A DNA stretch of 64,000 nt, taken from positions 1 through 64,000 of the forward strand of contig CP099606.1 in NCBI GenBank assembly GCA_024372625.1, given 5' to 3'. Shown in pieces: positions 25,211-35,047 of this stretch. Position 1 is the stretch's first letter; every line of letters begins with the position of its first letter. A program made the translations under genes and the position numbers. The stretch is from Comamonadaceae bacterium OTU4NAUVB1 (lineage in GTDB: Bacteria > Pseudomonadota > Gammaproteobacteria > Burkholderiales > Burkholderiaceae_C). Below the pieces are notes generated by a model. That model was not told the origin of the DNA. It did not search any database and saw nothing but the letters and a program-made list of their open reading frames with translations.

Positions 25211-26053
25211 ATGAAAAGCAGCTTCTGGCGGCGCTTCCGCCGCAACAAGGGCGCCGTCTTCGGCCTGGTGGTGCTGGCGCTGGTGGCGCTGGTCACCGCG
25301 CTCGGTCCGCTGGTGGCGCAACACGACCCCTGGGACATGGCCGGGATGCCGTTCGCGGCGCCCCTGGCCGAGCCGGGCATGCCGCTGGGCACCGACACCA
25401 TGGGGCGCGACATCCTCTCGGGCATCGTGGCGGGGGCGCGCGTGTCGCTGCTCATCGGCGTCGTCTCCACCGTGGTGTCGCTGTTCATCGGCGTGGGCGT
25501 GGGGGCCGTCGCGGGCTACTTCGGCGGCTGGATCGACGCCACGCTGATGCGCTTCACCGAGCTGTTCCAGGCCATCCCGAGCTTCGCGCTGGCCATCGTG
25601 CTGGTGGCGATCTTCGAGCCCTCGGTGCAGTCAATCGTCGCGGCCATCGCGGTGGTGTCGTGGCCACCGGTGGCGCGCTTGGTGCGCAGCGAGTTCCTGA
25701 CCTTGCGCCAGCGCGACTTCGTCGCCGCCGCCCAGCTCGCCGGGCAGTCGACGCCGCGCATCATCCTGACGCAGATCCTGCCCAACGCGGCCTCGCCGAT
25801 CGTCGTCATGGCCTCGCTGATGATCGCCACGGCCATCCTGCTGGAGTCGAGCCTGAGCTTCCTCGGGCTGGGCGACCCCAACCGCATGAGCTGGGGCTAC
25901 ATGGTCGGCTCGGCCCGCACGGTGCTGCGCCAGGCCTGGTGGATGGCGGTGTTCCCCGGCGTCGCCATCCTGATGACGGTGCTGGCGCTCAACCTGGTGG
26001 GCGAAGGCCTGAACGACGGACTCAACGCCCGCGCCGACGGGAAGGGCAAATGA
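25211..26053 (+). CDS. ABC permease, DppC type
   Basis: A 280-residue inner-membrane permease with the DppC/OppC N-terminal pattern (RRNKGAVFGLVVLALVALV), GTDTMGRDILSGIVAGARVSL and the coupling loop RDFVAAAQLAGQSTPRIILTQILPN. About six transmembrane helices. ESSLSFLGLGDPNRMSWGYM is the conserved late motif. It pairs with the upstream DppB-type protein and its stop overlaps the ATPase start by four bases. Confidence 0.93.
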   Translation: MKSSFWRRFRRNKGAVFGLVVLALVALVTALGPLVAQHDPWDMAGMPFAAPLAEPGMPLGTDTMGRDILSGIVAGARVSLLIGVVSTVVSLFIGVGVGAVAGYFGGWIDATLMRFTELFQAIPSFALAIVLVAIFEPSVQSIVAAIAVVSWPPVARLVRSEFLTLRQRDFVAAAQLAGQSTPRIILTQILPNAASPIVVMASLMIATAILLESSLSFLGLGDPNRMSWGYMVGSARTVLRQAWWMAVFPGVAILMTVLALNLVGEGLNDGLNARADGKGK

Positions 26054-27693
26054 CGATGGACGCCATCCCCGTGCCGGTGCTGGACGTCCAGGACCTCGAC
26101 ATCCGCCTGCCCGCCGGCGGCGACCGCGCGCTCGCCGTGCGCGGCGCGTCGCTGCGGCTGATGGCCGGCCAGACGCTGTGCGTGGTCGGCGAATCCGGCT
26201 CGGGCAAGTCGATGATCGCCAACGCCATCATGGGCCTGCTGCCCCGGCCGCACGTCGAGCCCGTGGCCGGGCGCATCGTGTTCGACGGCCAGGACCTGCT
26301 GCAGCTGGGCGAGGACGGGTTGCGCACGCTGCGCGGCCGGCGCATCGGCATGGTGTTCCAGGAGCCGATGTCCGCGCTCAACCCGGTGATGCGCATCGGC
26401 GAGCAGATCGCCGAGGTGTTCGACGCCCACGTGCGCCTGCCGGCGGCCGAGAAGCGCCGCCGCATCCTGGCCGCGCTGGCCGACGTCGGCCTGCCCGAGC
26501 CGGAGGTGCTGATTGACAGCTACCCGTTCCGCCTGTCGGGCGGCCAGCGCCAGCGCGTGGTGATCGCCTGCGCGCTGGCGCTGGAGCCGGCATTGCTGAT
26601 CTGCGACGAGCCCACCACCGCGCTGGACGTGACCACGCAGGCGCAGATCCTCGCGCTGATCCGCGACCTGCAGCGGCGCAAGGGCACCGCCGTGCTGTTC
26701 ATCACGCACGACTTCGGCGTCGTCGCCGAGATCGCCGACCAGGTGGTGGTGATGCAGACCGGCCAAGTGGTCGAGGCCGGTCGCGCCGCCTCCGTGCTGG
26801 CGCGGCCGCAGCACGCCTACACGCGCAAGCTGATCGCCGCCATCCCCGACGGCCGCGTGCGTGCACCGTCGGCGGAACGCCCCGTCGAGCGCGTGCTGCA
26901 GGTGCAGGACCTGAGGAAGACCTACGTCACCGGCGGCACGCTGTTCAGGAAGGGCCGCCGCGTCGAGGCCGCCCGGGGCCTGAGCTTCGAGCTGCGCCGG
27001 GGCGAGACGCTGGGCCTGGTGGGCGAGTCCGGCTCGGGCAAGTCGACCGTGGGACGCTGCATCGTCGGGCTGTCGCCGTTCGACGGCGGCCGCGTCCTGT
27101 TCAACGGCCGCGCGATGCAGTCCGGTGCGCAGTTCCGGGCGCAGTCGCAGGGCCGCATCCAGATGGTGTTCCAGGACCCCTACGCGTCGCTCAACCCGCG
27201 CCACCGCGTCGGGCCGACGATCGCCGCCGGCCCGATCGCGCAGGGCCTGCCCAGGGCCGAGGCCATGGCGCGCGCGCTGGAGCTGCTGCAGCTGGTGGGC
27301 CTGGGGCCGGAGGCGGCGGAGCGCTTCCCGCACGAGTTCTCCGGCGGCCAGCGCCAGCGCATCGGCATCGCGCGCGCGCTGGCCATGCGCCCGGCGCTGC
27401 TGGTGGCCGACGAGCCGGTGTCGGCGCTGGACGTGTCGGTGCAGGCCCAGGTGCTCGCGCTCTTCGCCGAGGTGCGCGAGCGCTTCCAGCTGGCGATGGT
27501 CTTCATCACCCACGACCTGCGCGTGGCCGGCGAGATGTGCGACCACATCGCCGTGATGCAGCGCGGCGAGATCGTGGAGTACGGCGAGACCGCCAAGGTC
27601 CTGGCCGATCCCCGCCACGCCTACACCCGCACGCTGATCGAGGCCCAGCCCCGGCTGTCGGCCGCGGCGCGGCCGGAGGCGCTGGCCGCATGA
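26050..27693 (+). CDS. Fused double ABC ATPase, DppD-DppF type
   Basis: A 547-residue protein with two complete ATPase modules that in many bacteria are separate DppD and DppF. Module 1 (residues about 8-255): Walker [13 protein letters not shown], signature [15 protein letters not shown], Walker [14 protein letters not shown]. Module 2 (about 280-535): [41 protein letters not shown]. Both have H-loops (FITHD). The fusion gives a 1:1 ratio of the two sites. The ATG overlaps the permease stop and the gene's own stop overlaps the next ATG, so translation is coupled through the operon. Confidence 0.94.
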   Translation: MTMDAIPVPVLDVQDLDIRLPAGGDRALAVRGASLRLMAGQTLCVVGESGSGKSMIANAIMGLLPRPHVEPVAGRIVFDGQDLLQLGEDGLRTLRGRRIGMVFQEPMSALNPVMRIGEQIAEVFDAHVRLPAAEKRRRILAALADVGLPEPEVLIDSYPFRLSGGQRQRVVIACALALEPALLICDEPTTALDVTTQAQILALIRDLQRRKGTAVLFITHDFGVVAEIADQVVVMQTGQVVEAGRAASVLARPQHAYTRKLIAAIPDGRVRAPSAERPVERVLQVQDLRKTYVTGGTLFRKGRRVEAARGLSFELRRGETLGLVGESGSGKSTVGRCIVGLSPFDGGRVLFNGRAMQSGAQFRAQSQGRIQMVFQDPYASLNPRHRVGPTIAAGPIAQGLPRAEAMARALELLQLVGLGPEAAERFPHEFSGGQRQRIGIARALAMRPALLVADEPVSALDVSVQAQVLALFAEVRERFQLAMVFITHDLRVAGEMCDHIAVMQRGEIVEYGETAKVLADPRHAYTRTLIEAQPRLSAAARPEALAA

Positions 27694-28601
27694 CGCTGCA
27701 CATCGCGCTGGTCTCCGACCAGATCGCCCTGGACTACCTGCTGCCGGCGTTCCGCGAGCGCTTTCCCGACGCGGCGCTGCACCGCATCGACACCGAGGTG
27801 CGGGAGCTGGACGCGCTCGGATCGATCGACGCCGTGGTCTGCTGGTCGCCGCCGCCGGGCCTGCTCGCGCGCATGCCGCGCCTGCGGCTGATCCAGTCGG
27901 TCGGCGCCGGCACCGACCACATCACGCGCGACCCGGCGCTGCCGCCCGGCGTGCCGGTGCACCGCATCGTCGACCCCGACATGGCCGCCGGGATGAACGC
28001 CTACGTGGCCTGGGCCGTGGTGCACGGCCAGCGCCACATGGCGGGCTATCTGGCCAGCCAGCGCCGCGCCGCCTGGGAGGAGTCGCCCATCGTGCCGCCA
28101 CGGATGCACCGCGTGGGCATCGCCGGGCTGGGCGTGCTCGGCACGTCCGTGGCCCGGGCGCTGGCGGGCATCGGCTATGCCGTGCGCGGCTGGAGCCGCA
28201 ATCCCAAGGACGACCTGCCCGCGGGCATCGAGGCCTTCCACGGCGATGCCGCGCGCGCCGACTTCCTCGCCGGCTGCGACACCCTGGTGTGCCTGCTGCC
28301 CCTGACCGACGCCACGCGCGGCGTGTTGGATGCGGAACTGTTCGCGCAGCTGCCGCGCGGCGCCCGGCTGGTCAATGTCGGCCGTGGCGCGCACCTGGTG
28401 GAGGCCGACCTGCTGGCCGCGCTGGACCGCGGGCAGGTCGCCTCGGCCGTGCTGGACGCCTTCGTCCAGGAGCCGCTGCCGCCCGACCACCCGTTCTGGC
28501 GCCACCCGCGCATCACCGTCACGCCGCACGTCGCCTCGCGCACCCGGCCCGAAGCCATCGCGCGCCAGACCCACACGCACCTCGCGCGAGCCCACGACTG
28601 A
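27690..28601 (+). CDS. D-2-hydroxyacid dehydrogenase, glyoxylate/hydroxypyruvate reductase A type
   Basis: A 303-residue NAD(P)-dependent dehydrogenase of the GhrA type, which interconverts 2-keto acids and D-2-hydroxy acids. The nucleotide-binding motif is GIAGLGVLGTSVARALAGIGY (around residues 147-167). SVGAGTDHI, LVNVGRGAHLVEADLL (catalytic Arg region) and TPHVASRTRPE (catalytic His) are present. It overlaps the transporter ATPase by four bases and lies 16 bp before the aminotransferase. It likely reduces the keto acid made by that aminotransferase or by the aldolase branch. Confidence 0.9.
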   Translation: MTLHIALVSDQIALDYLLPAFRERFPDAALHRIDTEVRELDALGSIDAVVCWSPPPGLLARMPRLRLIQSVGAGTDHITRDPALPPGVPVHRIVDPDMAAGMNAYVAWAVVHGQRHMAGYLASQRRAAWEESPIVPPRMHRVGIAGLGVLGTSVARALAGIGYAVRGWSRNPKDDLPAGIEAFHGDAARADFLAGCDTLVCLLPLTDATRGVLDAELFAQLPRGARLVNVGRGAHLVEADLLAALDRGQVASAVLDAFVQEPLPPDHPFWRHPRITVTPHVASRTRPEAIARQTHTHLARAHD

Positions 28602-28617
28602 AGACAGGACCGACCCG

Positions 28618-29991
28618 ATGACGATCGCAGAACACCGCAGCACCGGCGACAAGGACGTCGCCACGCACCTGCACTCCTACACCAACCTCGCCGCGCTGCC
28701 GCACACTCCGCCGCTGGTGATCGTCGAGGGCGACGGCATCCACGTCGTCGACGACCAGGGGCGGCGCTACGTGGAGGGCATGTCGGGCCTGTGGTGCGCG
28801 GCGCTGGGCTTCTCCAACGCCCGGCTGGCCGAGGCCGGCGCCCGGGCGCTGAGGACGCTGCCCTACTACCACACGTTCAACCAGCGCACCAACGTCGCCG
28901 TGGCCGACCTGGCCGAGCGCCTGCTGGCGCTGGCGCCGGTGCCCATGGCGCGCGTGTTCTTCGCCAACTCCGGCTCGGAGGCCAACGACAGCGCGGTGAA
29001 GATGGTCTGGTACTACCACAACGCCATCGGCCAGCCACGGCGCAAGAAGATCATCGCCCGGCGCGGCGCCTACCACGGCGTGACCGTGGCCGCCGCCAGC
29101 CTGGGCGGCCTGGAGGGCAACCACCGCGACTTCGACCTGCCGATCGAGCGCTTCCTGCATGTCGACTGCCCGCACCACTACCGCCACGGCCGGCCGGGCG
29201 AGACGGAGGCCGACTTCGCCACGCGCCTGGCCGCCCAGGTGGAGGAGCGCATCCTGGCGGAGGGCCCTGAGACCGTGGCCGCCTTCATCGCCGAGCCGGT
29301 GATGGGCGCCGGCGGCGTGCTGGTGCCACCGGCGGGCTACTTCGAGAAGGTGCAGGCGGTGCTGCGCAAATACGGCGTGCTGATGATCGCCGACGAGGTG
29401 ATCTGCGGCTTCGGCCGCACCGGCGAGATGTTCGGCTCGACCACCTTCGGCATCCGGCCGGACATCCTGACCTGCGCCAAAGCGCTGTCCTCGGGCTACG
29501 TGCCGATCTCCGCCGTGATGGTCAACGACAAGGTCCATGCCGCTATCGCCGCGCACAGCGGCAAGCTCGGCAGCTTCGGCCACGGCTACACCTACTCCGG
29601 CCACCCGGTGGCCTGCGCCATCGCGCTGGAAGTGCTGCGCGTCTATGAGGACGAGCGCATCCTGGACCACGTGCGCGAACTCGCGCCGACCTTCCAGGCC
29701 CGCCTGCGCGCGTTCGCCGGACGGCCCTGGGTCGGCCACGTGCGCGGCGTCGGCCTGATCGGCGCCATCGAGCTGATGGCCGACAAGGCCGCGCGCACCC
29801 CGTTCGCCGCCGCCGACAAGGCCGGCTACCGCTTCGCCCAGATGGCGCTGGAGGAAGGCCTGATCGTGCGCGCCATGGGCGACAGCATCGGCCTGTGCCC
29901 GCCCCTGATCATTACCGCCGCCGAGCTCGACGACCTGTTCGAGCGCCTGGCGCGCGCCATGGACCGCTTCGACGCCGAACTCAAGGGTTGA
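28618..29991 (+). CDS. Class III aminotransferase (omega-amino acid or polyamine type)
   Basis: A 457-residue PLP enzyme of the class III aminotransferases, resembling beta-alanine:pyruvate and putrescine/spermidine:pyruvate aminotransferases. GLWCAALGFSNARLAEA at the start, FFANSGSEANDSAVKMVWYYHN (phosphate loop), IADEVICGFGRTGEMFGS (PLP Asp) and the Schiff-base Lys in TCAKALSSGYVPISAV are all intact. The YYHTFNQRTN segment is typical of the omega-aminotransferases that use pyruvate. It probably moves the terminal amino group of a diamine, polyamine or omega-amino acid freed by the neighbouring deacetylases. Start follows a GACAGGAC stretch. Confidence 0.93.
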   Translation: MTIAEHRSTGDKDVATHLHSYTNLAALPHTPPLVIVEGDGIHVVDDQGRRYVEGMSGLWCAALGFSNARLAEAGARALRTLPYYHTFNQRTNVAVADLAERLLALAPVPMARVFFANSGSEANDSAVKMVWYYHNAIGQPRRKKIIARRGAYHGVTVAAASLGGLEGNHRDFDLPIERFLHVDCPHHYRHGRPGETEADFATRLAAQVEERILAEGPETVAAFIAEPVMGAGGVLVPPAGYFEKVQAVLRKYGVLMIADEVICGFGRTGEMFGSTTFGIRPDILTCAKALSSGYVPISAVMVNDKVHAAIAAHSGKLGSFGHGYTYSGHPVACAIALEVLRVYEDERILDHVRELAPTFQARLRAFAGRPWVGHVRGVGLIGAIELMADKAARTPFAAADKAGYRFAQMALEEGLIVRAMGDSIGLCPPLIITAAELDDLFERLARAMDRFDAELKG

Positions 29992-29993
29992 CC

Positions 29994-31034
29994 ATGAAAG
30001 CCTTCTTCTCCGACGACCAACTGCTGCACGACCCGCAGCAGTACATGCGCGTGGGCCGCCTCTGCAAGCCCACCGACCTGCCCACCCGGGCGCAGGCCCT
30101 GATGGCGACGCTGGCCACGCGCGGCATCGCCGTGGCCGTGCCGCCCGAGGCCGGCCGCGCCGCGCTGGAACGGGTCCACGCCACCGACTACCTCGACTAC
30201 CTGGAGACCGCCTTCGCGCGCTGGCGGGAGATCCGCAGCTTCGGCCTGGAGCCGGGCATCGAGGTGCTGCCCAACATGTCGCCGCACGGTCCGCGCACGG
30301 GCGCCTGCCCGTCGCCGTCGGTGCTGGCGCAGACCGGCTGGTACGTCGGCGACCTGTCCTGCCCGATCGGGCCCGACACCTGGCGCTCGGTGCTGCGCTC
30401 GGCCCATGCCGCGCTGGCGGCGGCCGAGACGGTGCGCGACGCCGGCGACCGCGTCGCCTACGCGCTGTGCCGGCCCTCCGGCCACCACGCACAGCGCGCG
30501 CGGGCGGCGGGCTTCTGCTATGTCAACAACAGCGCCATCGCCGCCGCCACGCTGCGCGACCGGTACGCCCGCGTGGCGGTGCTGGACATCGACGCCCACC
30601 ACGGCGACGGCACGCAGCAGATCTTCTACGAGCGCGACGACGTGCTGACGGTCTCGGTCCACGCCGACCCGGCCGGCTACTACCCCTGGTACACGGGCTA
30701 CGAGCACGAGCGCGGCGCCGGGGCCGGTGAAGGCTTCAACCTCAACCTGCCGCTGGCCCACGGCAGCGGCAACGACGCGTTCGCGCTGGCCCTGGACCGC
30801 GCCACGGCCGCCATCGAACGCTTCCGGCCGGAGGCCCTGGTGCTGCCGCTGGGCTTCGACACCTACGTGGACGACCCGATCAGCGTGCTGAGGTTCGACA
30901 TGGCGGCCTTCCGCTTGGCCGGCGAGCGCGTGCGCGCGCTGGGCCTGCCCACGGTGGTGGTGCAGGAGGGCGGCTACATGGTGGAGGCCATTGGCGCCGC
31001 GCTGGACGCGTTCCTTGAAGGGCTGCGCGCATGA
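29994..31034 (+). CDS. HDAC-fold acetylpolyamine amidohydrolase, first copy
   Basis: A 346-residue zinc deacetylase of the arginase/HDAC superfamily, in the acetylpolyamine amidohydrolase group. CRPSGHHAQRARAAGFCYVNN carries the catalytic His pair; DIDAHHGDGTQQIFY gives zinc Asp and His; LPLGFDTYVDDP the third zinc Asp; QEGGYM the transition-state Tyr. The N-terminal HDPQQYMRVG segment is shared with the second copy at 34019-35047. It would remove acetyl groups from N-acetylated polyamines or lysine-like side chains, giving the free amine for the class III aminotransferase just upstream (2 bp away). It overlaps the M20 hydrolase by four bases. Confidence 0.9.
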   Translation: MKAFFSDDQLLHDPQQYMRVGRLCKPTDLPTRAQALMATLATRGIAVAVPPEAGRAALERVHATDYLDYLETAFARWREIRSFGLEPGIEVLPNMSPHGPRTGACPSPSVLAQTGWYVGDLSCPIGPDTWRSVLRSAHAALAAAETVRDAGDRVAYALCRPSGHHAQRARAAGFCYVNNSAIAAATLRDRYARVAVLDIDAHHGDGTQQIFYERDDVLTVSVHADPAGYYPWYTGYEHERGAGAGEGFNLNLPLAHGSGNDAFALALDRATAAIERFRPEALVLPLGFDTYVDDPISVLRFDMAAFRLAGERVRALGLPTVVVQEGGYMVEAIGAALDAFLEGLRA

Positions 31035-32308
31035 CGACGACCGCATCGGAGACATCGCGGGCAGCGGCCGTGTCGGTGGACGGCGATCGCCTCTGGCGCA
31101 GCCTGATGGCGCTGGCCCGCGTCGGCGCCACGCCCCGGGGCGGCAACCGCCGCCTGGCCCTGAGCGCGCTCGACGGCCAGGGCCGCGACCTGGTGGTTGG
31201 CTGGATGCGCGAGGCGGGCCTGGCGATCACCGTCGACGCCATCGGCAACGTCTTCGGCATCCGTGCCGGCCGCGACGCCGCGCGCCGCCCGGTCATGACC
31301 GGCAGCCACCTCGACACCCAGCCGACCGGGGGCCGCTTCGACGGCTGCTATGGCGTGCTGGCGGGGCTGGAGGTGATGCGCACGCTGAACGACCGCGGCA
31401 TCGTCACCGAGGCGCCGCTGGCCCTGGCCATCTGGACCAACGAGGAGGGCACGCGCTTCGTGCCGGTGATGATGGGCTCGGGCGTGCACTGCGGCGTTTT
31501 CACGCTGGAGACGGCGCTGTCGGCCACCGACGTCGACGGCCTCGCGGTGCGCGACGAGCTGACCGCCATCGGCTATGCCGGCGCCGCGCCCGTGGGCACC
31601 GTGCGGCCGGCCTGCTACCTGGAGGCCCACATCGAGCAGGGCCCCATCCTGGAGGCCGAGCGCACGACCATCGGCGTGGTGACCGGCTCGCTCGGCCTGC
31701 GCTGGTACGACGTGCGCGTGACCGGCATGGAGGCCCACGCCGGCCCGACGCCGATGGCACTGCGCCGCGACGCGCTCCATGCCGCCACGCACCTGATGCA
31801 GGCGGTCGTGGACATCGCCAACGACCCCGCGTTCGCGCCGCTCGGGCGTGGCACGGTCGGCGTGGTGACCGTGCATCCGGCCTCGCGCAACGTGATCCCG
31901 GGGCGGGTCGACTTCAGCGTCGACCTGCGGCACGAGGACGCCGGGCGGCTCGACGCGATGGAGGCGCGCTTCCGGGCCGCCGCCGCCGCGCTGGCCGCCG
32001 GCGACACCACCGGCGTGGCGGTGGCGGTCGACATCACCGACGTCCAGCGCTTCGAGCCCACGCCGTTCGACCCGGCGCTGGTCGCGTGCGTGCGCGCCGA
32101 GGCGGCCGCGCGCGGCAGCAGCCACCGCGACATCGTGACCGGCGCCGGCCACGACGCCGTCTACCTCGCGCGCACCGTGCCCACGGCGATGATCTTCGTG
32201 CCCTGCAAGGACGGCATCAGCCACAACGAGGCCGAGGACGCCGACCCGCGCCATCTCCGGGAGGGCGCCGACGTGCTGTTGGGCGCGATGCTCGCGCGGG
32301 CCGCATGA
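31031..32308 (+). CDS. M20 amidohydrolase, N-carbamoyl-amino-acid/allantoate hydrolase type
   Basis: A 425-residue binuclear zinc amidohydrolase of the AllC/HyuC group, which cleaves N-carbamoyl amino acids, ureidoglycine or allantoate. Metal ligands are visible in TGSHLDTQPTGGRFDGCYG (His, Asp), NEEGTRF (Glu), YLEAHIEQGPILE (His) and GAGHDAVYLA (His). The dimerisation insert lies at about residues 210-330 (MEAHAGPTPMALRRDAL). It overlaps both neighbours by four bases. In this operon it would release ammonia or free amine from an N-carbamoyl or related intermediate; exact substrate cannot be told. Confidence 0.9.
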   Translation: MTTTASETSRAAAVSVDGDRLWRSLMALARVGATPRGGNRRLALSALDGQGRDLVVGWMREAGLAITVDAIGNVFGIRAGRDAARRPVMTGSHLDTQPTGGRFDGCYGVLAGLEVMRTLNDRGIVTEAPLALAIWTNEEGTRFVPVMMGSGVHCGVFTLETALSATDVDGLAVRDELTAIGYAGAAPVGTVRPACYLEAHIEQGPILEAERTTIGVVTGSLGLRWYDVRVTGMEAHAGPTPMALRRDALHAATHLMQAVVDIANDPAFAPLGRGTVGVVTVHPASRNVIPGRVDFSVDLRHEDAGRLDAMEARFRAAAAALAAGDTTGVAVAVDITDVQRFEPTPFDPALVACVRAEAAARGSSHRDIVTGAGHDAVYLARTVPTAMIFVPCKDGISHNEAEDADPRHLREGADVLLGAMLARAA

Positions 32309-33201
32309 GCGTCGCGGGCGCACCGCCGGGCCTCGCGCCGCGCGCGTCCGGCACGGCCGGCGGGATCGCGCTGTTCCTGTGCGCGCTGGTGCTGTTCGCC
32401 GCCTACGACGCTTTCGCCAAGCACATGGTGGCGAGCCACCCGCCGGCGGTGGTCAACGTCAGCCGCTACCTCGCCATCGCGGTGCTGGCCCTCGCGCTGC
32501 TGCTGCGCCATGGCGACCTGCGCCTGTGGCGCCAGCCGCACCGGGGCCTGCTGGTGGCGCGCAGCGTGGCGTTGGCGGTGGTGGCCACCTGCTTCATGAC
32601 CGCGCTGGTCACCATGCCGCTGGCCGAGGCCACGGCGATCTATTTCACGGCGCCGCTGTTCATGGTGGCGCTGTCGCCCCGGCTGCTGGGCGAGCGCGTC
32701 GGCCGCTCGCAGTGGATCGCGGTGCTGGCAGGCTTCGCCGGCATGCTGTGCATCGTGCGGCCGGGCGGCGAGCTGCCCCTGGCCGGCACGCTGCTGATGG
32801 CGGTCGCGGCGGTGTGCTACGCGCTCTTCCAGCTGCTCACGCGCCGGCTGTCGGGCCTGGTGCCGGCGCCGGTGCAGTTCGCCTACATGGCGCTCGCGTG
32901 CCTGGTCATCACCGCCGCGCCGCTGCTGTTCGCCTCGCACGTCGTGCTGCCCTCCGGGGCGGAGGGCGCCCTGATGATCGCCGGCGGCGCCCTGAGTGGG
33001 GGCGCCCAGCTGCTGCTGCTAGCCGCGTTCCGGCGCGTCGCGGCGGCCACGCTCGCCCCGCTGAACTACGTGCAGCTGCTGCTGGCGGTGCTCATCAGCA
33101 CCCTGTGGTTCCAGCGCCCGCCCGACGGTCCCGCGCTCGCCGGGATGGCGCTGATCGCCGTCGCCGGCGCGTACCTCGCCCGCGCGCGGCAGGCGGCATG
33201 A
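32305..33201 (+). CDS. DMT-superfamily (EamA) transporter
   Basis: A 298-residue membrane protein with ten predicted helices in two EamA repeats. PLAEATAIYFTAPLFMVALSP in the first half and LAPLNYVQLLLAVLISTLWF in the second are the repeat signature. Such proteins export amino acids or metabolites or take up small solutes; direction cannot be told. The ATG overlaps the M20 gene by four bases and the stop overlaps the GntR start. Being inside a catabolic operon it may export a toxic intermediate or a surplus amino acid. Confidence 0.88.
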   Translation: MSVAGAPPGLAPRASGTAGGIALFLCALVLFAAYDAFAKHMVASHPPAVVNVSRYLAIAVLALALLLRHGDLRLWRQPHRGLLVARSVALAVVATCFMTALVTMPLAEATAIYFTAPLFMVALSPRLLGERVGRSQWIAVLAGFAGMLCIVRPGGELPLAGTLLMAVAAVCYALFQLLTRRLSGLVPAPVQFAYMALACLVITAAPLLFASHVVLPSGAEGALMIAGGALSGGAQLLLLAAFRRVAAATLAPLNYVQLLLAVLISTLWFQRPPDGPALAGMALIAVAGAYLARARQAA

Positions 33202-33956
33202 TCCCGATCGACCACCACGAGACACCGAGGACGACGACCATGCCCCCCTTCCGCGCCGCCACCGCGCCCGCCTTCTCCTCCATCCAGGTGCCCGACCTCG
33301 TCGGCGTGGTGGAGGCGCAACTGCAGCAGGCGATCCTGTCGGGTCGCATCGCGCCCGGCGAGCGCATCGTCGAGGCCGAACTGGCGCGCCAGATGGGCGT
33401 GAGCCGCGCCCCGGTGCGCGAGGCCGCGCGCCGCCTGGAGAGCCTGGGGCTGCTGGTCTCGCGCCCGCGCCACGGTTTCGCGGTGCGCACGGTGTCGGCG
33501 CGGCAGGTCAAGGACCTCTACGACGTGCGCATCCAGCTCGAACTGCTTGGCGCCGGCCTGGCCTGCGTCCACGCGGGCGACGCCGAACTCGCGGCGCTGG
33601 ACGCGCGCGTCGACGACATGGTCGAGCGCGCCGACCGCCTGCCCACGGCCGAGCGCGTCGCGCTGGACCTGGACTTCCACTTCACGATCAGCGCACTGTC
33701 GGGCAACCACTACCTGCACCGCCTGTTCGACAACATGCAGACCGAGGTGCGCATGTTCCTGGCCCTGAGCGAGGACAGCTACGGCGACCTCGGGGTGCTG
33801 GCCGAGACGCACCGTCCGATCGCGCGCGCGCTGGCGCGGCGCGACGTCGCGGCGGTCCAGGACGCCCTGCGCTTCCACCTGGAGGACGCCCGCGCCCACG
33901 CCTGCGGACTGTTCGAGGACACCGCCCCGGGGCCCCGCGCGGCGCGGGTGCCCTGA
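33198..33956 (+). CDS. GntR-family regulator, FadR/FCD type
   Basis: A 252-residue repressor-type regulator. The winged helix lies at about residues 30-95 (GERIVEAELARQMGVSRAPVREAARRLESLGLLV) and the FCD ligand-binding domain at about 105-235, with metal-binding histidines likely in LDLDFHFTISALSGNHYL and ETHRPI. The start overlaps the transporter stop by four bases; an alternative ATG at 33240 is equally plausible. It is embedded in the operon it probably controls and so would be co-induced, a feedback arrangement. The dyad at 21687-21705 is a candidate operator. Confidence 0.88.
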   Translation: MIPIDHHETPRTTTMPPFRAATAPAFSSIQVPDLVGVVEAQLQQAILSGRIAPGERIVEAELARQMGVSRAPVREAARRLESLGLLVSRPRHGFAVRTVSARQVKDLYDVRIQLELLGAGLACVHAGDAELAALDARVDDMVERADRLPTAERVALDLDFHFTISALSGNHYLHRLFDNMQTEVRMFLALSEDSYGDLGVLAETHRPIARALARRDVAAVQDALRFHLEDARAHACGLFEDTAPGPRAARVP

Positions 33957-34018
33957 GCCGTCGCCCCCCGCCTCCGAAGACGCCGACCCGCTTTCCTTCG
34001 TCACCCCCACGTCCCACC

Positions 34019-35047
34019 ATGCAAGTCATCTACAGCGACCGGCACACCGGCCACGATCCGCAGCAGTTCATCGTGCGCGGGCGCATGAAGCGCAGCAACG
34101 AACAGCCCGAGCGCGCCACGCTGCTGCTCGAGGCGGCCCGCGCGCAGGGCCACGCCGTCGTGGCGCCGGACGACCATGGCGGCGGCCCGCGCGCGGCCAT
34201 CCACACGCCGCGCTACCTGCGCTTCCTGGAGACGGCCTGGGAGCGCTGGCAGGAACTCGAAGGCGCCTCCGAGGAGGTCATGCCCAACGTGCATCCGTTT
34301 CCGGACCAGCCCTGCACCTACCCCGACAGCCTGGTCGGCCAGGCCGGCTGGCACATGGGCGACATGGCGTGCTCGATCGGCCGCCACACCTGGCACGCGG
34401 CCATGTGGTCGGCCCATGTCGCCACGCACGCGGCGCAGGCCGTGCTCGAGGGGGAACGCGCCGCCTACGCGCTGTGCCGCCCGCCCGGCCATCACGCCTA
34501 CGCCGACCGCGCCAACGGCTTCACCTACCTCAACAACGCCGCCATCGCGGCACAGCACCTGCGACAGCGCCACGACCGGGTGGCGATCCTGGACATCGAC
34601 GTCCACCACGGCAACGGCACGCAGGGCATCTTCTGGCGCCGCAGGGACGTGCTGACGGTGTCGCTGCACGCCGACCCGCACGTCTGCACGCCCTTCTTCA
34701 CCGGCCACGCCCACGAGATCGGCGAGGGCGAAGGACTTGGCTACAACCTGAACCTGCCGCTGGCGCGCGGCACGCGCGACGACGGTTTTCTGGCCGCGCT
34801 GGCGACCGCGCACGACACCCTCCGCGCCTTCGCGCCCGGCGCCCTGGTCGTCGCCCTGGGCCTGGACGCGCACGAGAACGACCCCTACCGGATGCTGGCG
34901 GTGAGCACGGCGGGCTTCGCGCGCGTCCTCGGCGAGATCGCCCGGCTGGGCCTGCCGACGGTGCTGGTCCAGGAGGGCGGCTACCTCTCCGAGGACCTGG
35001 GGCCGAACCTGGCCAGCGCCCTGCGCGGCTTCGAGGCGGCGGCATGA
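34019..35047 (+). CDS. HDAC-fold acetylpolyamine amidohydrolase, second copy
   Basis: A 342-residue paralogue of the protein at 29994-31034. CRPPGHHAYADRANGFTYLNN, DIDVHHGNGTQGIFW, VALGLDAHENDP and QEGGYLSE keep every zinc and catalytic residue. The two copies differ in the loops around the active site (for instance the segment between HADP and GYNLNLP), suggesting different acyl or amine substrates. It lies 62 bp after the GntR gene and overlaps the kinase by four bases. Two active deacetylases in one operon imply sequential or positional removal of acyl groups. Confidence 0.9.
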   Translation: MQVIYSDRHTGHDPQQFIVRGRMKRSNEQPERATLLLEAARAQGHAVVAPDDHGGGPRAAIHTPRYLRFLETAWERWQELEGASEEVMPNVHPFPDQPCTYPDSLVGQAGWHMGDMACSIGRHTWHAAMWSAHVATHAAQAVLEGERAAYALCRPPGHHAYADRANGFTYLNNAAIAAQHLRQRHDRVAILDIDVHHGNGTQGIFWRRRDVLTVSLHADPHVCTPFFTGHAHEIGEGEGLGYNLNLPLARGTRDDGFLAALATAHDTLRAFAPGALVVALGLDAHENDPYRMLAVSTAGFARVLGEIARLGLPTVLVQEGGYLSEDLGPNLASALRGFEAAA

